Positions 9,792-18,203 of a stretch of 64,000 nucleotides of DNA are shown here, piece by piece (the first letter of the stretch is position 1; each line of letters opens with the position of its first letter). A program made the position numbers and the translations under genes. Origin of the DNA: Palsa-504 sp963839095 (GTDB taxonomy: Bacteria > Actinomycetota > Actinomycetes > Streptosporangiales > Streptosporangiaceae); assembly GCA_963839095.1 (NCBI GenBank), contig CAWIUF010000054.1:248001-312000 (forward strand), written 5' to 3'. The notes under the pieces are model-generated. The model did no database searches and was not told the origin of the DNA. It was given only the letters and a program-made list of their open reading frames with translations.

Positions 9792-9822
9792 CGTCATGCC
9801 TCCAGCCTGCGTGAGGCCAGTA

Positions 9823-9852
9823 CTGGTAACCAGAGTCGCTCTTTACTAGTAA
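9823..9852. promoter_or_regulatory. Two palindromes between hydrolase and XRE regulator
   Basis: CTGGTAACCAG at 9823-9833 (5-base arms around one base) and TTACTAGTAA at 9843-9852 (perfect) lie 20 bases apart, just before the regulator start at 9857 and about 30 bases before the divergent hydrolase start. They are good operator candidates for autoregulation and control of the hydrolase. Confidence 0.5.
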
Positions 9853-9856
9853 TGGC

Positions 9857-10690
9857 ATGAGTAGGCTAAGAGGTATGACCCTCGGCGGAGATCCGCAGGC
9901 GCTCGGCCAGCTGCTCAGGTCACGGCGGCAGCGCCTGACCCCGGGCGATGTCGGCCTGCCGCCCGGAGACCGCCGCCGCACGCCCGGCCTGCGGCGCGAG
10001 GAAGTCGCCCTGCTCGCCAGCCTGTCCACCACGTACTACACCTTTCTCGAGCAGGGACGTCCGGTGCGGCCGTCGGCCCCGGTGCTGGACGCCCTGGCGT
10101 CCGCGCTGCGGATGTCCGCCGCCGAGCGCCGCTACCTTCAGGTGCTCGCCTACGGGCCCGACGGCCCCGACGGCATGGGCAGTGCCGACATGGCCGGCTC
10201 GGCGGCGCCACCCGAGCGGCTCGATCCCGGCGTGGCCGACCTGGTGCAGCGCCTCGAGCCTTACCCGACTCTCGTCAAGGGGCGCCGCTGGGACGTGCTG
10301 GCCGCCAACCCTGCCGCGCGGGAGCTGTTCACCGACTGGACCGGGCTGCCGCATGGCGAACGCAACCTGGTCCGCTGGATGTTCACGACCGACCGGGCCC
10401 GCGAGGTGTACTGCGAATGGGAGCCCGAGGCACGGGCGATGCTCGGCCGGTTCCGGCTGGCGGCGGCCCGCTATCCGGATGATGCCGACTTCGCGGCCCT
10501 GATCGCGGAGCTACACCGCGACAGCGAGCACGTCCGGGACTGGTGGCCCCGCCACGACGTGACGGGCGTGGGCAGCGGATCGAAAAAGCTCCGTCATCCC
10601 CGGCTCGGGCCGGCCGAGTACTCACACGTCGTACTGCAGGTTGCCGACAATCCGGACCAGACGGTCGTTACCTACTCGCTCGCTACCTGA
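9857..10690 (+). CDS. XRE-family regulator with MmyB-like ligand domain
   Basis: 277 residues. Residues 12-95 form a helix-turn-helix domain (LGQLLRSRRQRLTP, then TPGLRREEVALLASLSTTYYTFLEQGRP), followed by the MmyB-like domain (PTLVKGRRWDVLAANPAARELFTDW, GERNLVRWMFTTDRAR, the arginine-rich DADFAALIAELHRDSEHVRDWWPRHDV and a C-terminal strand HVVLQVADNPDQTVVTYS). Such proteins are common in actinobacteria, often divergent from a dehydrogenase or hydrolase that they repress. No ribosome site precedes ATG 9857, so the mRNA may be leaderless; ATG 9875 is an alternative. The neighbouring palindromes support local control. Confidence 0.9.
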   Translation: MSRLRGMTLGGDPQALGQLLRSRRQRLTPGDVGLPPGDRRRTPGLRREEVALLASLSTTYYTFLEQGRPVRPSAPVLDALASALRMSAAERRYLQVLAYGPDGPDGMGSADMAGSAAPPERLDPGVADLVQRLEPYPTLVKGRRWDVLAANPAARELFTDWTGLPHGERNLVRWMFTTDRAREVYCEWEPEARAMLGRFRLAAARYPDDADFAALIAELHRDSEHVRDWWPRHDVTGVGSGSKKLRHPRLGPAEYSHVVLQVADNPDQTVVTYSLAT

Positions 10691-10819
10691 AGGCTCCGCG
10701 GCCCTGCCGTTCGCCCCTCGTCCTGCGCGCAGGCGGAATCGATCATCGGGGGCCGGGTGTTCTCGGCTTGTGGAAGTGTTCGCGCAACCGAGTCCGGTGT
10801 CCCGGGGATGAGGAGTGTC

Positions 10820-11356
10820 ATGACCACCGCGTACGACTTCACGGAAACCGCTGCTGACGGTGGGCGGGTCCCGTTGCGCGAGTTCGAGGGCAAGGTGCTG
10901 CTCATCGTGAACGTCGCGAGCAAGTGCGGGCTGACGCCGCAGTACGAAGGCCTGGAGTCGCTGTACCGCGATGACAAGGACCGCGGCCTGGAGATCCTCG
11001 GATTTCCCTGCAACCAGTTCAAGGGGCAGGAACCGGGCAGCAACGAGGAGATCCAGGACTTCTGCAAGTCCACCTACGACGTGACCTTCCCGGTGTTCGC
11101 CAAGATCGACGTCAACGGCCCGGACGCCGACCCGCTGTACCAGTACCTGCGCGCCCAGGCCCCCGGCGACTTCGGCCCGCAGTACGGCGGCTTCTACGAC
11201 GCCGTCCTGAAGACCCGGCCGGAAACAGAGGGCACCGACGAGGTCAAGTGGAACTTCACCAAGTTCCTGATCGGCCGGGACGGCACGGTCATCAAGCGCT
11301 ACGAGCCGCCCGTGCTGCCGGCCGACATCAAGGCCGATCTCGAGCAGTACCTCTGA
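10820..11356 (+). CDS. Glutathione-peroxidase family thiol peroxidase
   Basis: 178 residues, starting at ATG 10820 behind a GAGGAG site; the frame is open further upstream but without homology. The peroxidatic cysteine is Cys36 in NVASKCGLTPQY, the second motif is GFPCNQF (residues 61-67) and the tryptophan motif is KWNFTKFL. Together they form the Cys/Gln/Trp catalytic set. Bacterial members reduce organic and lipid peroxides using thioredoxin or low-molecular-weight thiols; the cysteine rather than selenocysteine form is normal. The stop overlaps the start of the following LLM oxidoreductase (TGATG), so both are probably co-transcribed. Confidence 0.93.
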   Translation: MTTAYDFTETAADGGRVPLREFEGKVLLIVNVASKCGLTPQYEGLESLYRDDKDRGLEILGFPCNQFKGQEPGSNEEIQDFCKSTYDVTFPVFAKIDVNGPDADPLYQYLRAQAPGDFGPQYGGFYDAVLKTRPETEGTDEVKWNFTKFLIGRDGTVIKRYEPPVLPADIKADLEQYL

Positions 11357-12362
11357 TGCGCGTCCCGTTGTCGATTCTGGACCTCGCGCCGATAGCGCGG
11401 GGTCAGAGCGCTAGTGACAGTTTCGCGGGCAGCGTGGCGCTGGCCCAGCGGGCGGAAGAGCTGGGGTACCTGCGGGTCTGGTACGCCGAGCACCACAACA
11501 TGGCCAGCATCGCCTCCTCCGCCACCAGCGTGCTGATCGCGCACGTCGGAGCGCAGACCCGGTCATCCGGCTCGGCGCGGGCGGGGTCATGCTGCCCAAC
11601 CACGCGCCACTGACGATCGCGGAGCAGTTCGGCACCCTGGCCGCCATGTACCCGGGACGGATCGACCTTGGCCTGGGCCGGGCGCCGGGCTCGGATCAGA
11701 ACACCATGTACGCGCTGCGCCGCAACCCGAGCTCGGCTGACACCTTCCCGCAGGACGTCCTGGAGCTGCAGGGCTATCTCACCGGCAATACCCGGGTGCC
11801 CGGGGTGGACGCGATCCCCGGCAAGGGCTCGAACGTGCCGCTGTACATCCTCGGCTCGTCGTTGTTCGGGGCCAAGCTGGCCGCCGCGCTCGGCCTGCCC
11901 TACGCGTTCGCCTCGCACTTCGCGCCGGCGGATCTCGAAGCCGCCCTCGACGCCTACCGGCGCGAGTTCCAGCCGTCGGGGCAGCTGGAGCGGCCGTACG
12001 CGATCGCGGGGGTCAACGTGATCGCCGCCGACACGGCCAGCGCCGCCCGGGAACAGTTGCTGGGCATCCGGCGCAGGCGGGCCGTCAGCCTGTACGGGCG
12101 CGGGCACCGGGGCCTGGATACCGGGGACCTGACCGACGAGCAGGCCGACCAGCTGCTGGCCGCTGGCCTCGGCGCTCACGTGGACCAGATGCTCACCTAC
12201 GCCGCGGTCGGTACCCCGGCCGAGGTGAGCGACTATCTCGACGGGTTCATCCGCCGTACCGAGGCCGACGAGCTGATCGTCGCCCATCAGGCGCTGAGCA
12301 TCGAGGACCGGCTACGCTCGGTCACGCTGCTGGCTGAAGCCATGCAGAGCGTCCCCGCCTGA
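11356..12362 (+). pseudogene. LLM-class flavin-dependent oxidoreductase with one frameshift
   Basis: ATG 11356 overlaps the peroxidase stop. The first 69 residues (MRVPLSILDLAPIARG ... WYAEHHNMASIASSATSVLIAHV) are the start of a luciferase-like monooxygenase. Near 11560-11565 one base is missing, and the frame resumes as IRLGAGGVMLPNHAPLTIAEQFGTLA, then YPGRIDLGLGRAPG and a C-terminal helix ending at 12362. If the indel is an error, this is a full-length enzyme of about 335 residues related to the alkanal-monooxygenase-like proteins of unknown substrate that use FMN or F420. It is coupled to a peroxidase gene, but no pathway is implied. Confidence 0.85.
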
Positions 12363-12385
12363 CCCGGGGGCCGCGTTCGCCGCGG

Positions 12386-13936
12386 TCAGAGTCCGGTGGC
12401 CGGCCGGATAAGAGGGCTGCCGAACCAGCGGGAAAGTGCTTCTCGCAGCGCGGGCGCGGCGGTCCGGGGCGGCTCGCCGGTGACGGCGGCCCACGCGATG
12501 TAGGCGTCCGGGCGGATCAGCAGGGCGTCGGCCGGCCGGTGATCGGCCCGGGCGGTGCGGATGTCGATGCGCTGCCCCCAGTCCCGGGCGGCTCCGCGCA
12601 GGTCGGGGCGGTCGGCGAGGTCGAGGAGGACGGGCCGGGCGGCGCGCATGAGCCCGGCGACGCTGGTGGTGCCCTCGCCGGTGTGCAGGATGAGGTCGGG
12701 GGCGAAGGTACCGGCCAGGGCGTGCTGGCCGGAACCGGGCATCGGGTAGCGGATGCTGGTGCCGGCGATCAGGGCTCCGAGGCGGCGCAATGGCGCCTCG
12801 TCGGTTAGCAGTTCTCCGAAGAGTTCCCGGAGTGCTTCGGCCGCCGGGTCCTGTCCGCGCCGCAGCGCCAGCTGGGCCTGGGTCTGCAGCAGGGCCCGGG
12901 CACCGGCCGGGTGGCGTTCGCTGTGGTAGGTGTCCAGCAGGCGGTCCGGCCCCCAGCCGCTGATGACGGCGGCCAGCTTCCAGGCCAGGTTGACCGCGTC
13001 GGTCAGGCCGAAGTTGATGCCTATCCCGGTGGCGGGAAACTGATGAGCCGCGTCACCGGCCAGCAGGATCCGTCCGTGGCGGTAGCGGTCGGCCAGCCGG
13101 GCCTGGAACCCGTAGCGTGACAGCCGGGTCACCTCGCCCAGGGGAAGATCCGCGCCGAGCACGCGGCGGATGCTGTCCTGGAGCTCGGCCAGTGTCATGG
13201 GCGTGTCATCGCCGGCTCCGGCGGCCTCGTCTTCGGTGGTCTGGATGAGCAGGCCCCCGTGCGCGAACGTCCCGAACGCGAACACGCCGCGGTCCGTGCG
13301 GGTGAAACCCGCGCGGATCCGGCCGAGTCCCGGGACGTCGAGGTCGCCGTTGTCCAGCCGGGTCACCGTATCGGGCAAGGTGACCTGGGCCAGCCGGTTG
13401 ACCTCTGGATAGGTGGTGCCGGGGAACGAGATCCCGGCCGTGTCGCGGACCCGGCTGCGCGCGCCGTCGCAGCCCACCAGGTAGCGAGCGGTCAGCTGGT
13501 ACGGCCCGTCCGGGCCGTGCGCATCCGCGGCCACCGCGGCGTCGTCCTGGCTGACCGCCGCCACCTCGTGTCCGCGGCGTACATCGGCGCCGAGTTCACG
13601 GGCGCGCCCGCTGAGCAGCCGCTCGAGTTGCGGCTGCGGGAGATGCGCCACCTTGATCGGTGACTCCGGCAGCTGCGAGAAGTCCAGCTGCACGCCGCCG
13701 AACGGGGCTCCGGGAGCCGGCTGAACCGGACGGCCGCTGGCCGCTTCAACCCGGTCCAGCAGGCCCCGGTAGCGCAGCAGCTCCACGATCTGCCCGTTGA
13801 AACCGCTGGCCTTAGGGGTCTCCCGCACCCGCGGCTGCCGCTCGAGGACGAGCGGCCGCACCCCAGCCAGGCACAGCTCGGCGGCCAGCATCAGGCCAGC
13901 CGGGCCGGCCCCTACGACAACCACGTCGGCGTCCAT
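12386..13936 (-). CDS. FAD-dependent aromatic monooxygenase (PHBH/RdmE-like)
   Basis: 516 residues from ATG 13936. The Rossmann motif VVVGAGPAGLMLAAEL (about residues 5-20) binds FAD. YLVGCDGARSRVRD is the DG motif and GRILLAGDAAHQFPATGIGINFGLTDAVNLAWKLA is the GD motif; the C-terminal thioredoxin-like domain follows. The order and length match class A flavoprotein hydroxylases of polyketide and aromatic degradation pathways, which hydroxylate a phenolic ring with NAD(P)H and O2. No polyketide genes are nearby, so the substrate is open. Its start overlaps the stop of the upstream GNAT gene (TGATG), so translation is coupled. It converges with the LLM gene only 23 bases away. Confidence 0.92.
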   Translation of the reverse strand: MDADVVVVGAGPAGLMLAAELCLAGVRPLVLERQPRVRETPKASGFNGQIVELLRYRGLLDRVEAASGRPVQPAPGAPFGGVQLDFSQLPESPIKVAHLPQPQLERLLSGRARELGADVRRGHEVAAVSQDDAAVAADAHGPDGPYQLTARYLVGCDGARSRVRDTAGISFPGTTYPEVNRLAQVTLPDTVTRLDNGDLDVPGLGRIRAGFTRTDRGVFAFGTFAHGGLLIQTTEDEAAGAGDDTPMTLAELQDSIRRVLGADLPLGEVTRLSRYGFQARLADRYRHGRILLAGDAAHQFPATGIGINFGLTDAVNLAWKLAAVISGWGPDRLLDTYHSERHPAGARALLQTQAQLALRRGQDPAAEALRELFGELLTDEAPLRRLGALIAGTSIRYPMPGSGQHALAGTFAPDLILHTGEGTTSVAGLMRAARPVLLDLADRPDLRGAARDWGQRIDIRTARADHRPADALLIRPDAYIAWAAVTGEPPRTAAPALREALSRWFGSPLIRPATGL

Positions 13937-14502
13937 CACCTCGACCTTTCCGCGGTCTCTGACGGTAGGCCGGGTCGGCCGAGGCGGAAGACCCGGCTCC
14001 GCCGGCGAGTGCCGTCCCGGCGCAGGAGGTGCTCGGAGCGGATGCCGAGTTCCGTCGCACCGAGCTTGCGGATCGCGGCGGCCGACCGCCCGTTCCGCTC
14101 GTCGGTTTGCAGCTGGACCCACTGGGCGCCGTGGCGGAAGATCACGGCGAGCAGGAGCCGCTTGACTGCGGTGTTGACGCCCGTTCCCCACACGTCCGGG
14201 GCGAGCAGCGTTCCGCCGATCTCCACGCCCGCCGGGTCGTCAGGATCGAACAGGACCGAGGTGATGCCGACGGCGCGGCCGTCCTGGCGGATGGTGAAGG
14301 TCACCCGGCAGCCGCCGGCGAGCCTGGACCGGATGACCTCGTCCAGGGTGGCGGCATCGGCCGGGCTGGCCCGGGACATGTGCTCCCACACGCGCTCGTC
14401 CGCCAGCGAACCGAGCAGCTCCGCGACGTCGGCCGGGGCGTAGCAGCGCACCGAGACAGCCCCCTCGCTGAGCTCGGGGAGAAAGCGGACAGGCCAGTCC
14501 AT
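13936..14502 (-). CDS. GNAT-family N-acetyltransferase (RimJ/RimL-like)
   Basis: 188 residues, ATG 14502. It contains VSVRCYAPADVAELLGSLADERVWEHM, VTFTIRQDGRAVGITSVLFDP, the strand EIGGTLLAPDVWGTGVNTAVKRLLL with a degenerate acetyl-CoA-binding loop, and QLQTDERNGRSAAAIRKLGATELGI. This is the layout of RimJ/RimL-type acetyltransferases that modify protein N termini or small amines. It is the first gene of a two-gene unit with the FAD monooxygenase, which starts inside its stop codon. The acceptor is unknown. Confidence 0.88.
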   Translation of the reverse strand: MDWPVRFLPELSEGAVSVRCYAPADVAELLGSLADERVWEHMSRASPADAATLDEVIRSRLAGGCRVTFTIRQDGRAVGITSVLFDPDDPAGVEIGGTLLAPDVWGTGVNTAVKRLLLAVIFRHGAQWVQLQTDERNGRSAAAIRKLGATELGIRSEHLLRRDGTRRRSRVFRLGRPGLPSETAERSR

Positions 14503-14557
14503 GGAATCAGTCTGGCCCGGCTAGCCCAGAACGTTGCGCACCGGGCCGGAACGCCCG

Positions 14558-14761
14558 TTATCCGTGGCTGACGCCGATGGGGAAGGACCCGAAGACCCAG
14601 GAGCCGGGAGCGGCCGGGTTGTCGCCAGCCCAGAATTCCGTCCAGTGCCCGGTGAACTCCGACCGGGACAGGTACCCGTCCTGGTTCAGGTCCAGCAGCG
14701 TGAACATTTCGGAGGTGTCGGTCACCCGGGCGATCTTGCTGCGCTGGAACTCACTCGCCAT
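14558..14761 (-). CDS. Small single EF-hand protein
   Basis: 67 residues. One canonical calcium loop is seen: D-L-N-Q-D-G-Y-L-S-R-S-E at about residues 24-35, with Asp, Asn, Asp, a backbone position and a closing Glu at positions 1, 3, 5, 7 and 12. It is flanked by helices MASEFQRSKIARVTDTSEMFTLL and FTGHWTEFWAG. There is no signal peptide. EF-hands normally work in pairs, so this may dimerise or be the remnant of a longer calerythrin/CabB-like protein. The gene stands alone between convergent or unrelated genes. The hydrophobic C terminus (GSWVFGSFPIGVSHG) is not typical. Confidence 0.75.
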   Translation of the reverse strand: MASEFQRSKIARVTDTSEMFTLLDLNQDGYLSRSEFTGHWTEFWAGDNPAAPGSWVFGSFPIGVSHG

Positions 14762-14837
14762 GCGCCAATGATCACACTCCGCGTGCGCGGCTGTCTCCGC
14801 TCTGGGTAACCGTTCGATTACTCCTAGCGCTGCTGCC

Positions 14838-15053
14838 TCACTTGCTGGCGGCGCGCGCCTTCGCCGTCATTCCAGAGTTGACGGCCATGGCCGCCTCGGC
14901 CAGCCCCGCGAGCAGCGTCCCGAGCTCCACCAGGTCGTCCAGGTCGGGGGTGGCCTCCCCGTTCTCGAGGTGATGCCGGGCTTCCCGGGCCGAATTCAGC
15001 GCTTCGTGCAGAGCGCGGTGTACGCCGATCGTCGTCGAGTCGGTGCTGCTCAT
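14838..15053 (-). CDS. Small helical protein of unknown function
   Basis: 71 residues, ATG 15053 preceded by GGAG with a suitable gap. The sequence is nearly all predicted helix: MSSTDSTTIGVHRALHEAL, then SAREARHHLENGEATPDLDDLVELGTLLAGLAEAAMAV and a basic tail. No cysteine, membrane span or known motif is seen. It resembles small actinobacterial cytoplasmic proteins with four-helix or coiled-coil character. I do not recognise a family. Confidence 0.6.
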   Translation of the reverse strand: MSSTDSTTIGVHRALHEALNSAREARHHLENGEATPDLDDLVELGTLLAGLAEAAMAVNSGMTAKARAASK

Positions 15054-15141
15054 TTCGCTCCTCAGCTAGCCGGGACAGCCATATCCGCCGCGTTCGTTCT
15101 CATGATCGCTGACGGACAGGATACGCAGAAACAATCCGTCA

Positions 15142-15582
15142 CTATCCGCCGGGCTCGATGTCGGCCAGCGGGATCGGATCGCATCCGAGTACGACCTGGC
15201 CGGCGGCGCCTCTCTCGCCGAACCACAGGCGCAGCGCGGCGTCCCTTATCTCCGCGTAAGCCTGCGGCGGCGTCCGCTCGCCCGGCCACGGTTCGTGCGT
15301 CGCCTCATCGACATAGTCCTGCAACTCGCTGAGCGCCTGAGCGGCGACCCGCACGAGGCGTTCCCCGGCGGTTTGATCACCGACGCCGAAATTGAGGCGC
15401 ACATGGGTACCTGACGTTCCGGTCCGGTAGTCCCCTCGCTGGCCGGGGAACCGGCCGCGATCGGCGGAATACCAGAGCATGCCGTCGGACGCTTCGACCT
15501 CGAAGCCCTCCGGCACGATGGCCGCCAGCCGGCCGGCCAGCACCTGGGTCAGCCGGTCCGCATCGACATCCACACGGAGCAT
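15142..15582 (-). CDS. Conserved hypothetical actinobacterial protein
   Basis: 146 residues, ATG 15582. It has an N-terminal helix (VDADRLTQVLAGRLAAIVP), a beta-rich middle (GFEVEASDGMLWYSADRG, THVRLNFGV), and a long helix LVRVAAQALSELQDYVDEATHEPWPG, ending with WFGERGAAGQVVLGCDPIPLADIEPGG. There is no signal peptide or membrane helix. Similar proteins of unknown function are scattered in Streptomyces-like genomes; no role can be assigned. It has no partner in an operon here. Confidence 0.65.
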   Translation of the reverse strand: MLRVDVDADRLTQVLAGRLAAIVPEGFEVEASDGMLWYSADRGRFPGQRGDYRTGTSGTHVRLNFGVGDQTAGERLVRVAAQALSELQDYVDEATHEPWPGERTPPQAYAEIRDAALRLWFGERGAAGQVVLGCDPIPLADIEPGG

Positions 15583-15698
15583 TCTCCGCTGGAGCTGTCC
15601 GGCCGCAATCTCCGGTACCGGCGCCGGCCAATGACCGTGACGTATGGGGTATTTGTCGCGTTCCGGTTGGCGAGCGCCGACGCGTGGTCTAGCCTGCT

Positions 15699-16928
15699 GT
15701 GGCTATGGCCGGTGTAGGTGGTTCCGCTGACCGGGCGTGCGGGCACCCCGTGTATCCCGGAGCTCAGTTCTGCCCGGTCTGCGGGCGGCCGGTCGCCGGG
15801 GGTGCCGCGCCGCCCCAGCCGTTGACGGCGCCGTTGCCGGCCGTTCCGGTCTCGCCGCCGGAATCATCCGCCGCCACGCCGCCGCAGGCCGAGCCCTCGC
15901 CGTGGGATTCCTGGTACGCGCCCCGGCGTCCGACGCCCCCGCCGTCCGAGCCGCAGCAGTCATGGTCCGAGCCGCAGGGTAGCCCGCAGGCATGGTCCGA
16001 GTCGCAGCAGTCATGGTCCGGCCCGCAGGCGTGGTCGGGGTCGCCAGGAGGCCCGCAGGCATGGCCCGCTCCGCCCGGCGATGTGCAGTCGGCGCCCGCC
16101 GGCCCGGATGCGACGCGGGCAGATGCCTGGGGCCGGCCAGATGCCTGGGGCCTGGGGCCGGTCGGCGACGCGTCCACGGAGATGCTCGGCGATCTGCGAC
16201 TGGGGCCTGCTCCCGGCGGCCCGCAGCGCCCAGGCCTCCGGCAGCGTCTGGGTTTGCCGCAGCGTACGGGCGGCCCGCAGCGTACGGGCGGTATGCAGAA
16301 TATGGGCGGCCCGCAGCGTACGGGCGGCCCGCGGCGTCTGAGCGGTCGGCTGGTCCCGGTGACCGTGGCCGTCGTACTGATCGCGATCGTGGCCGGGCTC
16401 GTCGTCAGCCGGGCTCTTTCGGGTAGTGCCGCCGCCAGCGGTACTCCGGGCGCCACGCCGTCGGCCTCGTCGCCGGAGGCACGGCGGCAGGCGGCGGCAG
16501 GCCTGGCCGCGTTGCTGGCGCAGAGCGTCACCGACCGGGCCGACGTCACCGGCGCGGCCGAGGACGTGCGCGGCTGCGGCCCGTCCCTGCACCAGGACGC
16601 CCGGATCTTCACCCGCGCGGCCAGTTCCCGGCAGCACCTGCTGTCGCGGCTCGCGAGCATGCCCGGACGTTCCCTGCTGCCGGCCGCCATGCTGGCGGAC
16701 CTGACCAGTGCCTGGCAGGCGTCAGCTCAGGTGGACACCGATCTCGCCCAGTGGACGCAGGACAACATCGCCCGCGGCTGCCACGGCCACGGCCGGTCCG
16801 ACGCCCACCTGCGAGCCTCAGCTATCCCCGAGAGCCGGGCGACCGTGAGCAAGCGGGCCTTCGCCGCCCGGTGGAACCCGGTCGCCAGGCAATACGGCCT
16901 CAAGACCTACCAGCGGAGGCAGCTCTGA
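15699..16928 (+). CDS. Zinc-ribbon, low-complexity single-span membrane protein
   Basis: 409 residues. A zinc ribbon lies at the N terminus (CGHPVYPGAQFCPVCG). Residues 30-220 are low complexity: proline-rich, then repeats of the type PQxWSE/PQAWS, then GGPQRTGG units. One membrane helix follows (VPVTVAVVLIAIVAGLVVSRAL, about 224-245). The C-terminal outer domain is helical with two cysteines (C295, C360) and is not recognised. The layout, cytoplasmic zinc ribbon plus flexible linker plus membrane anchor plus external domain, is common in actinobacterial envelope proteins. GTG 15699 or ATG 15705 may start it. The linker DNA is internally repetitive. Confidence 0.75.
   Translation: MAMAGVGGSADRACGHPVYPGAQFCPVCGRPVAGGAAPPQPLTAPLPAVPVSPPESSAATPPQAEPSPWDSWYAPRRPTPPPSEPQQSWSEPQGSPQAWSESQQSWSGPQAWSGSPGGPQAWPAPPGDVQSAPAGPDATRADAWGRPDAWGLGPVGDASTEMLGDLRLGPAPGGPQRPGLRQRLGLPQRTGGPQRTGGMQNMGGPQRTGGPRRLSGRLVPVTVAVVLIAIVAGLVVSRALSGSAAASGTPGATPSASSPEARRQAAAGLAALLAQSVTDRADVTGAAEDVRGCGPSLHQDARIFTRAASSRQHLLSRLASMPGRSLLPAAMLADLTSAWQASAQVDTDLAQWTQDNIARGCHGHGRSDAHLRASAIPESRATVSKRAFAARWNPVARQYGLKTYQRRQL
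15940..16075 (+). repeat. In-gene tandem repeats coding PQ-W-S units
   Basis: Imperfect repeats around CCGCAGGCATGGTCCGA and CAGCAGTCATGGTCCG encode repeated PQ(A/S)WS(E/G) peptides. They are prone to length change. Confidence 0.7.
16256..16335 (+). repeat. In-gene tandem repeats coding GGPQRT units
   Basis: Four near-copies of an 18-21 base unit (CCGCAGCGTACGGGCGG) encode GLPQRT-GGPQRT-GGMQNM-GGPQRT. One copy has diverged to ATGCAGAATATGGGCGG. Confidence 0.7.
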
Positions 16929-17098
16929 ACCGCCGGGTATTTCTCGCCTGGGGAGCGTCCCGCCGAAGTGGCATCGGCTTTGATCATCTGGGTAGCCGAC
17001 GGCTGTGCGGCTAGTCTGTGCCGTATAGCCGCTGGTGCGGGCCGTGTCCCAGCCGGTAGCGGCGCGGGGGGCGTCGCGAGGCGCCAGATCGGAGATTC

Positions 17099-18094
17099 AT
17101 GGTTGCCGGTGTGCTGCTCGTCGTCAGCTTCGCCGTGATGGTGGCCGGCGCGGCGGTATTCACCAACGCCGTCGAGTGGGCCGGCCTGCGCCTTGGCCTC
17201 GGCCAGGGCGCGGTGGGCAGCGTCCTGGCGGCCGTGGCCACCGCGATGCCGGAGTCGCTGATCCCGGTCATCGCCGTCATCACCGGGGGTCAGGAGGCCG
17301 ACCCGGTCGCGATCGGCGCCATCATCGGGGCGCCGTTCCTGCTCGGCACCCTGGCCATGGCGGTGTGCGGTGGCGCCGCGCTCGTCTACCGCGGCCGGCG
17401 CGTGAGCCCGCGGCTCCAGCCCGACCGCGCGGCCATGTCCCGGGACCTGTACGTCGTCCTGGGCGCCCTGGTGCTCGCCATCGTCGTCGGGCTCGTGAAC
17501 TCGCTCCCGCTGCGCATCGCCGGCGCGGTAGTGCTGGTGGCCGCCTGGGCGGTCGTCACCTGGAAGACGATCGCCCAGGGCCGGGAGGAGGGCGTGGCGG
17601 AGGAGCCGGGCAGCCTGTACTTCGACACCACCAAGGACGATCCGCCGACCAACCTCCAGATCCTCGCCCAGGTCCTGGTCAGCATCGGCATGCTCGTCGG
17701 CGCGGCGCAGCTGTTCGTGAGCAACATCGAGCACCTGGCGCACGGGCTGGGCGTCGATCCGCTCATCCTGACGTTGGTAATCGCGCCGCTGGCCACCGAA
17801 CTCCCGGAGGCGCTCAACAGCGTGATCTGGGTCCGCCAGGGCAAGGACACCCTCGCCCTGGGCAACGTCACCGGCGCCATGGTCATCCAGTCGATGCCGC
17901 TCGTCGCCTTCGGCATGCTGACCACCGGCTGGCGGCTGGGCGATCCCGCGCTGGCGGCGATATTCGCCGCGCTGGGCGGCGCGGCGTTCAGCCTGCTCGC
18001 CGTGCTGCGCGCCCGCGGCTGGTCGGCTCCGTTCGTCGGCTGGTCGGCTGGTTTGTACATCGGGGGGATCACCGCGATTATCGTCGTCACCTAA
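17099..18094 (+). CDS. Sodium/calcium exchanger family (CaCA) cation antiporter
   Basis: 331 residues with about ten membrane helices in two halves. The two alpha-repeat motifs are visible: GQGAVGSVLAAVATAMPESLIPVIAVITGG (about residues 35-64) and GVDPLILTLVIAPLATELPEALNSVIWVRQGKDTLALGN (about 220-260), which carry the acidic residues that line the ion path. A central cytoplasmic loop is rich in charge (GREEGVAEEPGSLYFDTTKDDPPTNL). It probably exchanges calcium or another cation for H+ or Na+. GGAG lies four bases before ATG 17099. A CorA-type magnesium channel follows, so the two may form a cation-homeostasis unit. Confidence 0.85.
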   Translation: MVAGVLLVVSFAVMVAGAAVFTNAVEWAGLRLGLGQGAVGSVLAAVATAMPESLIPVIAVITGGQEADPVAIGAIIGAPFLLGTLAMAVCGGAALVYRGRRVSPRLQPDRAAMSRDLYVVLGALVLAIVVGLVNSLPLRIAGAVVLVAAWAVVTWKTIAQGREEGVAEEPGSLYFDTTKDDPPTNLQILAQVLVSIGMLVGAAQLFVSNIEHLAHGLGVDPLILTLVIAPLATELPEALNSVIWVRQGKDTLALGNVTGAMVIQSMPLVAFGMLTTGWRLGDPALAAIFAALGGAAFSLLAVLRARGWSAPFVGWSAGLYIGGITAIIVVT

Positions 18095-18203
18095 CCTCGG
18101 AGCAGCCAGCGATGCGCGTGCGGCGAGGTGTCCGCCCGCTCGCCAGGGGCCTGCTGAAGCGAGGAGAACCCGATGAACGTCACCACAGTCCGGCACGGCG
18201 ACC

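Noticed and set aside
12371..12385. CCGCG-TTCGC-CGCGG hairpin as a terminator between convergent genes
   Set aside because: The stem has only five pairs, overlaps the edge of the monooxygenase gene and is expected by chance in this GC-rich sequence.
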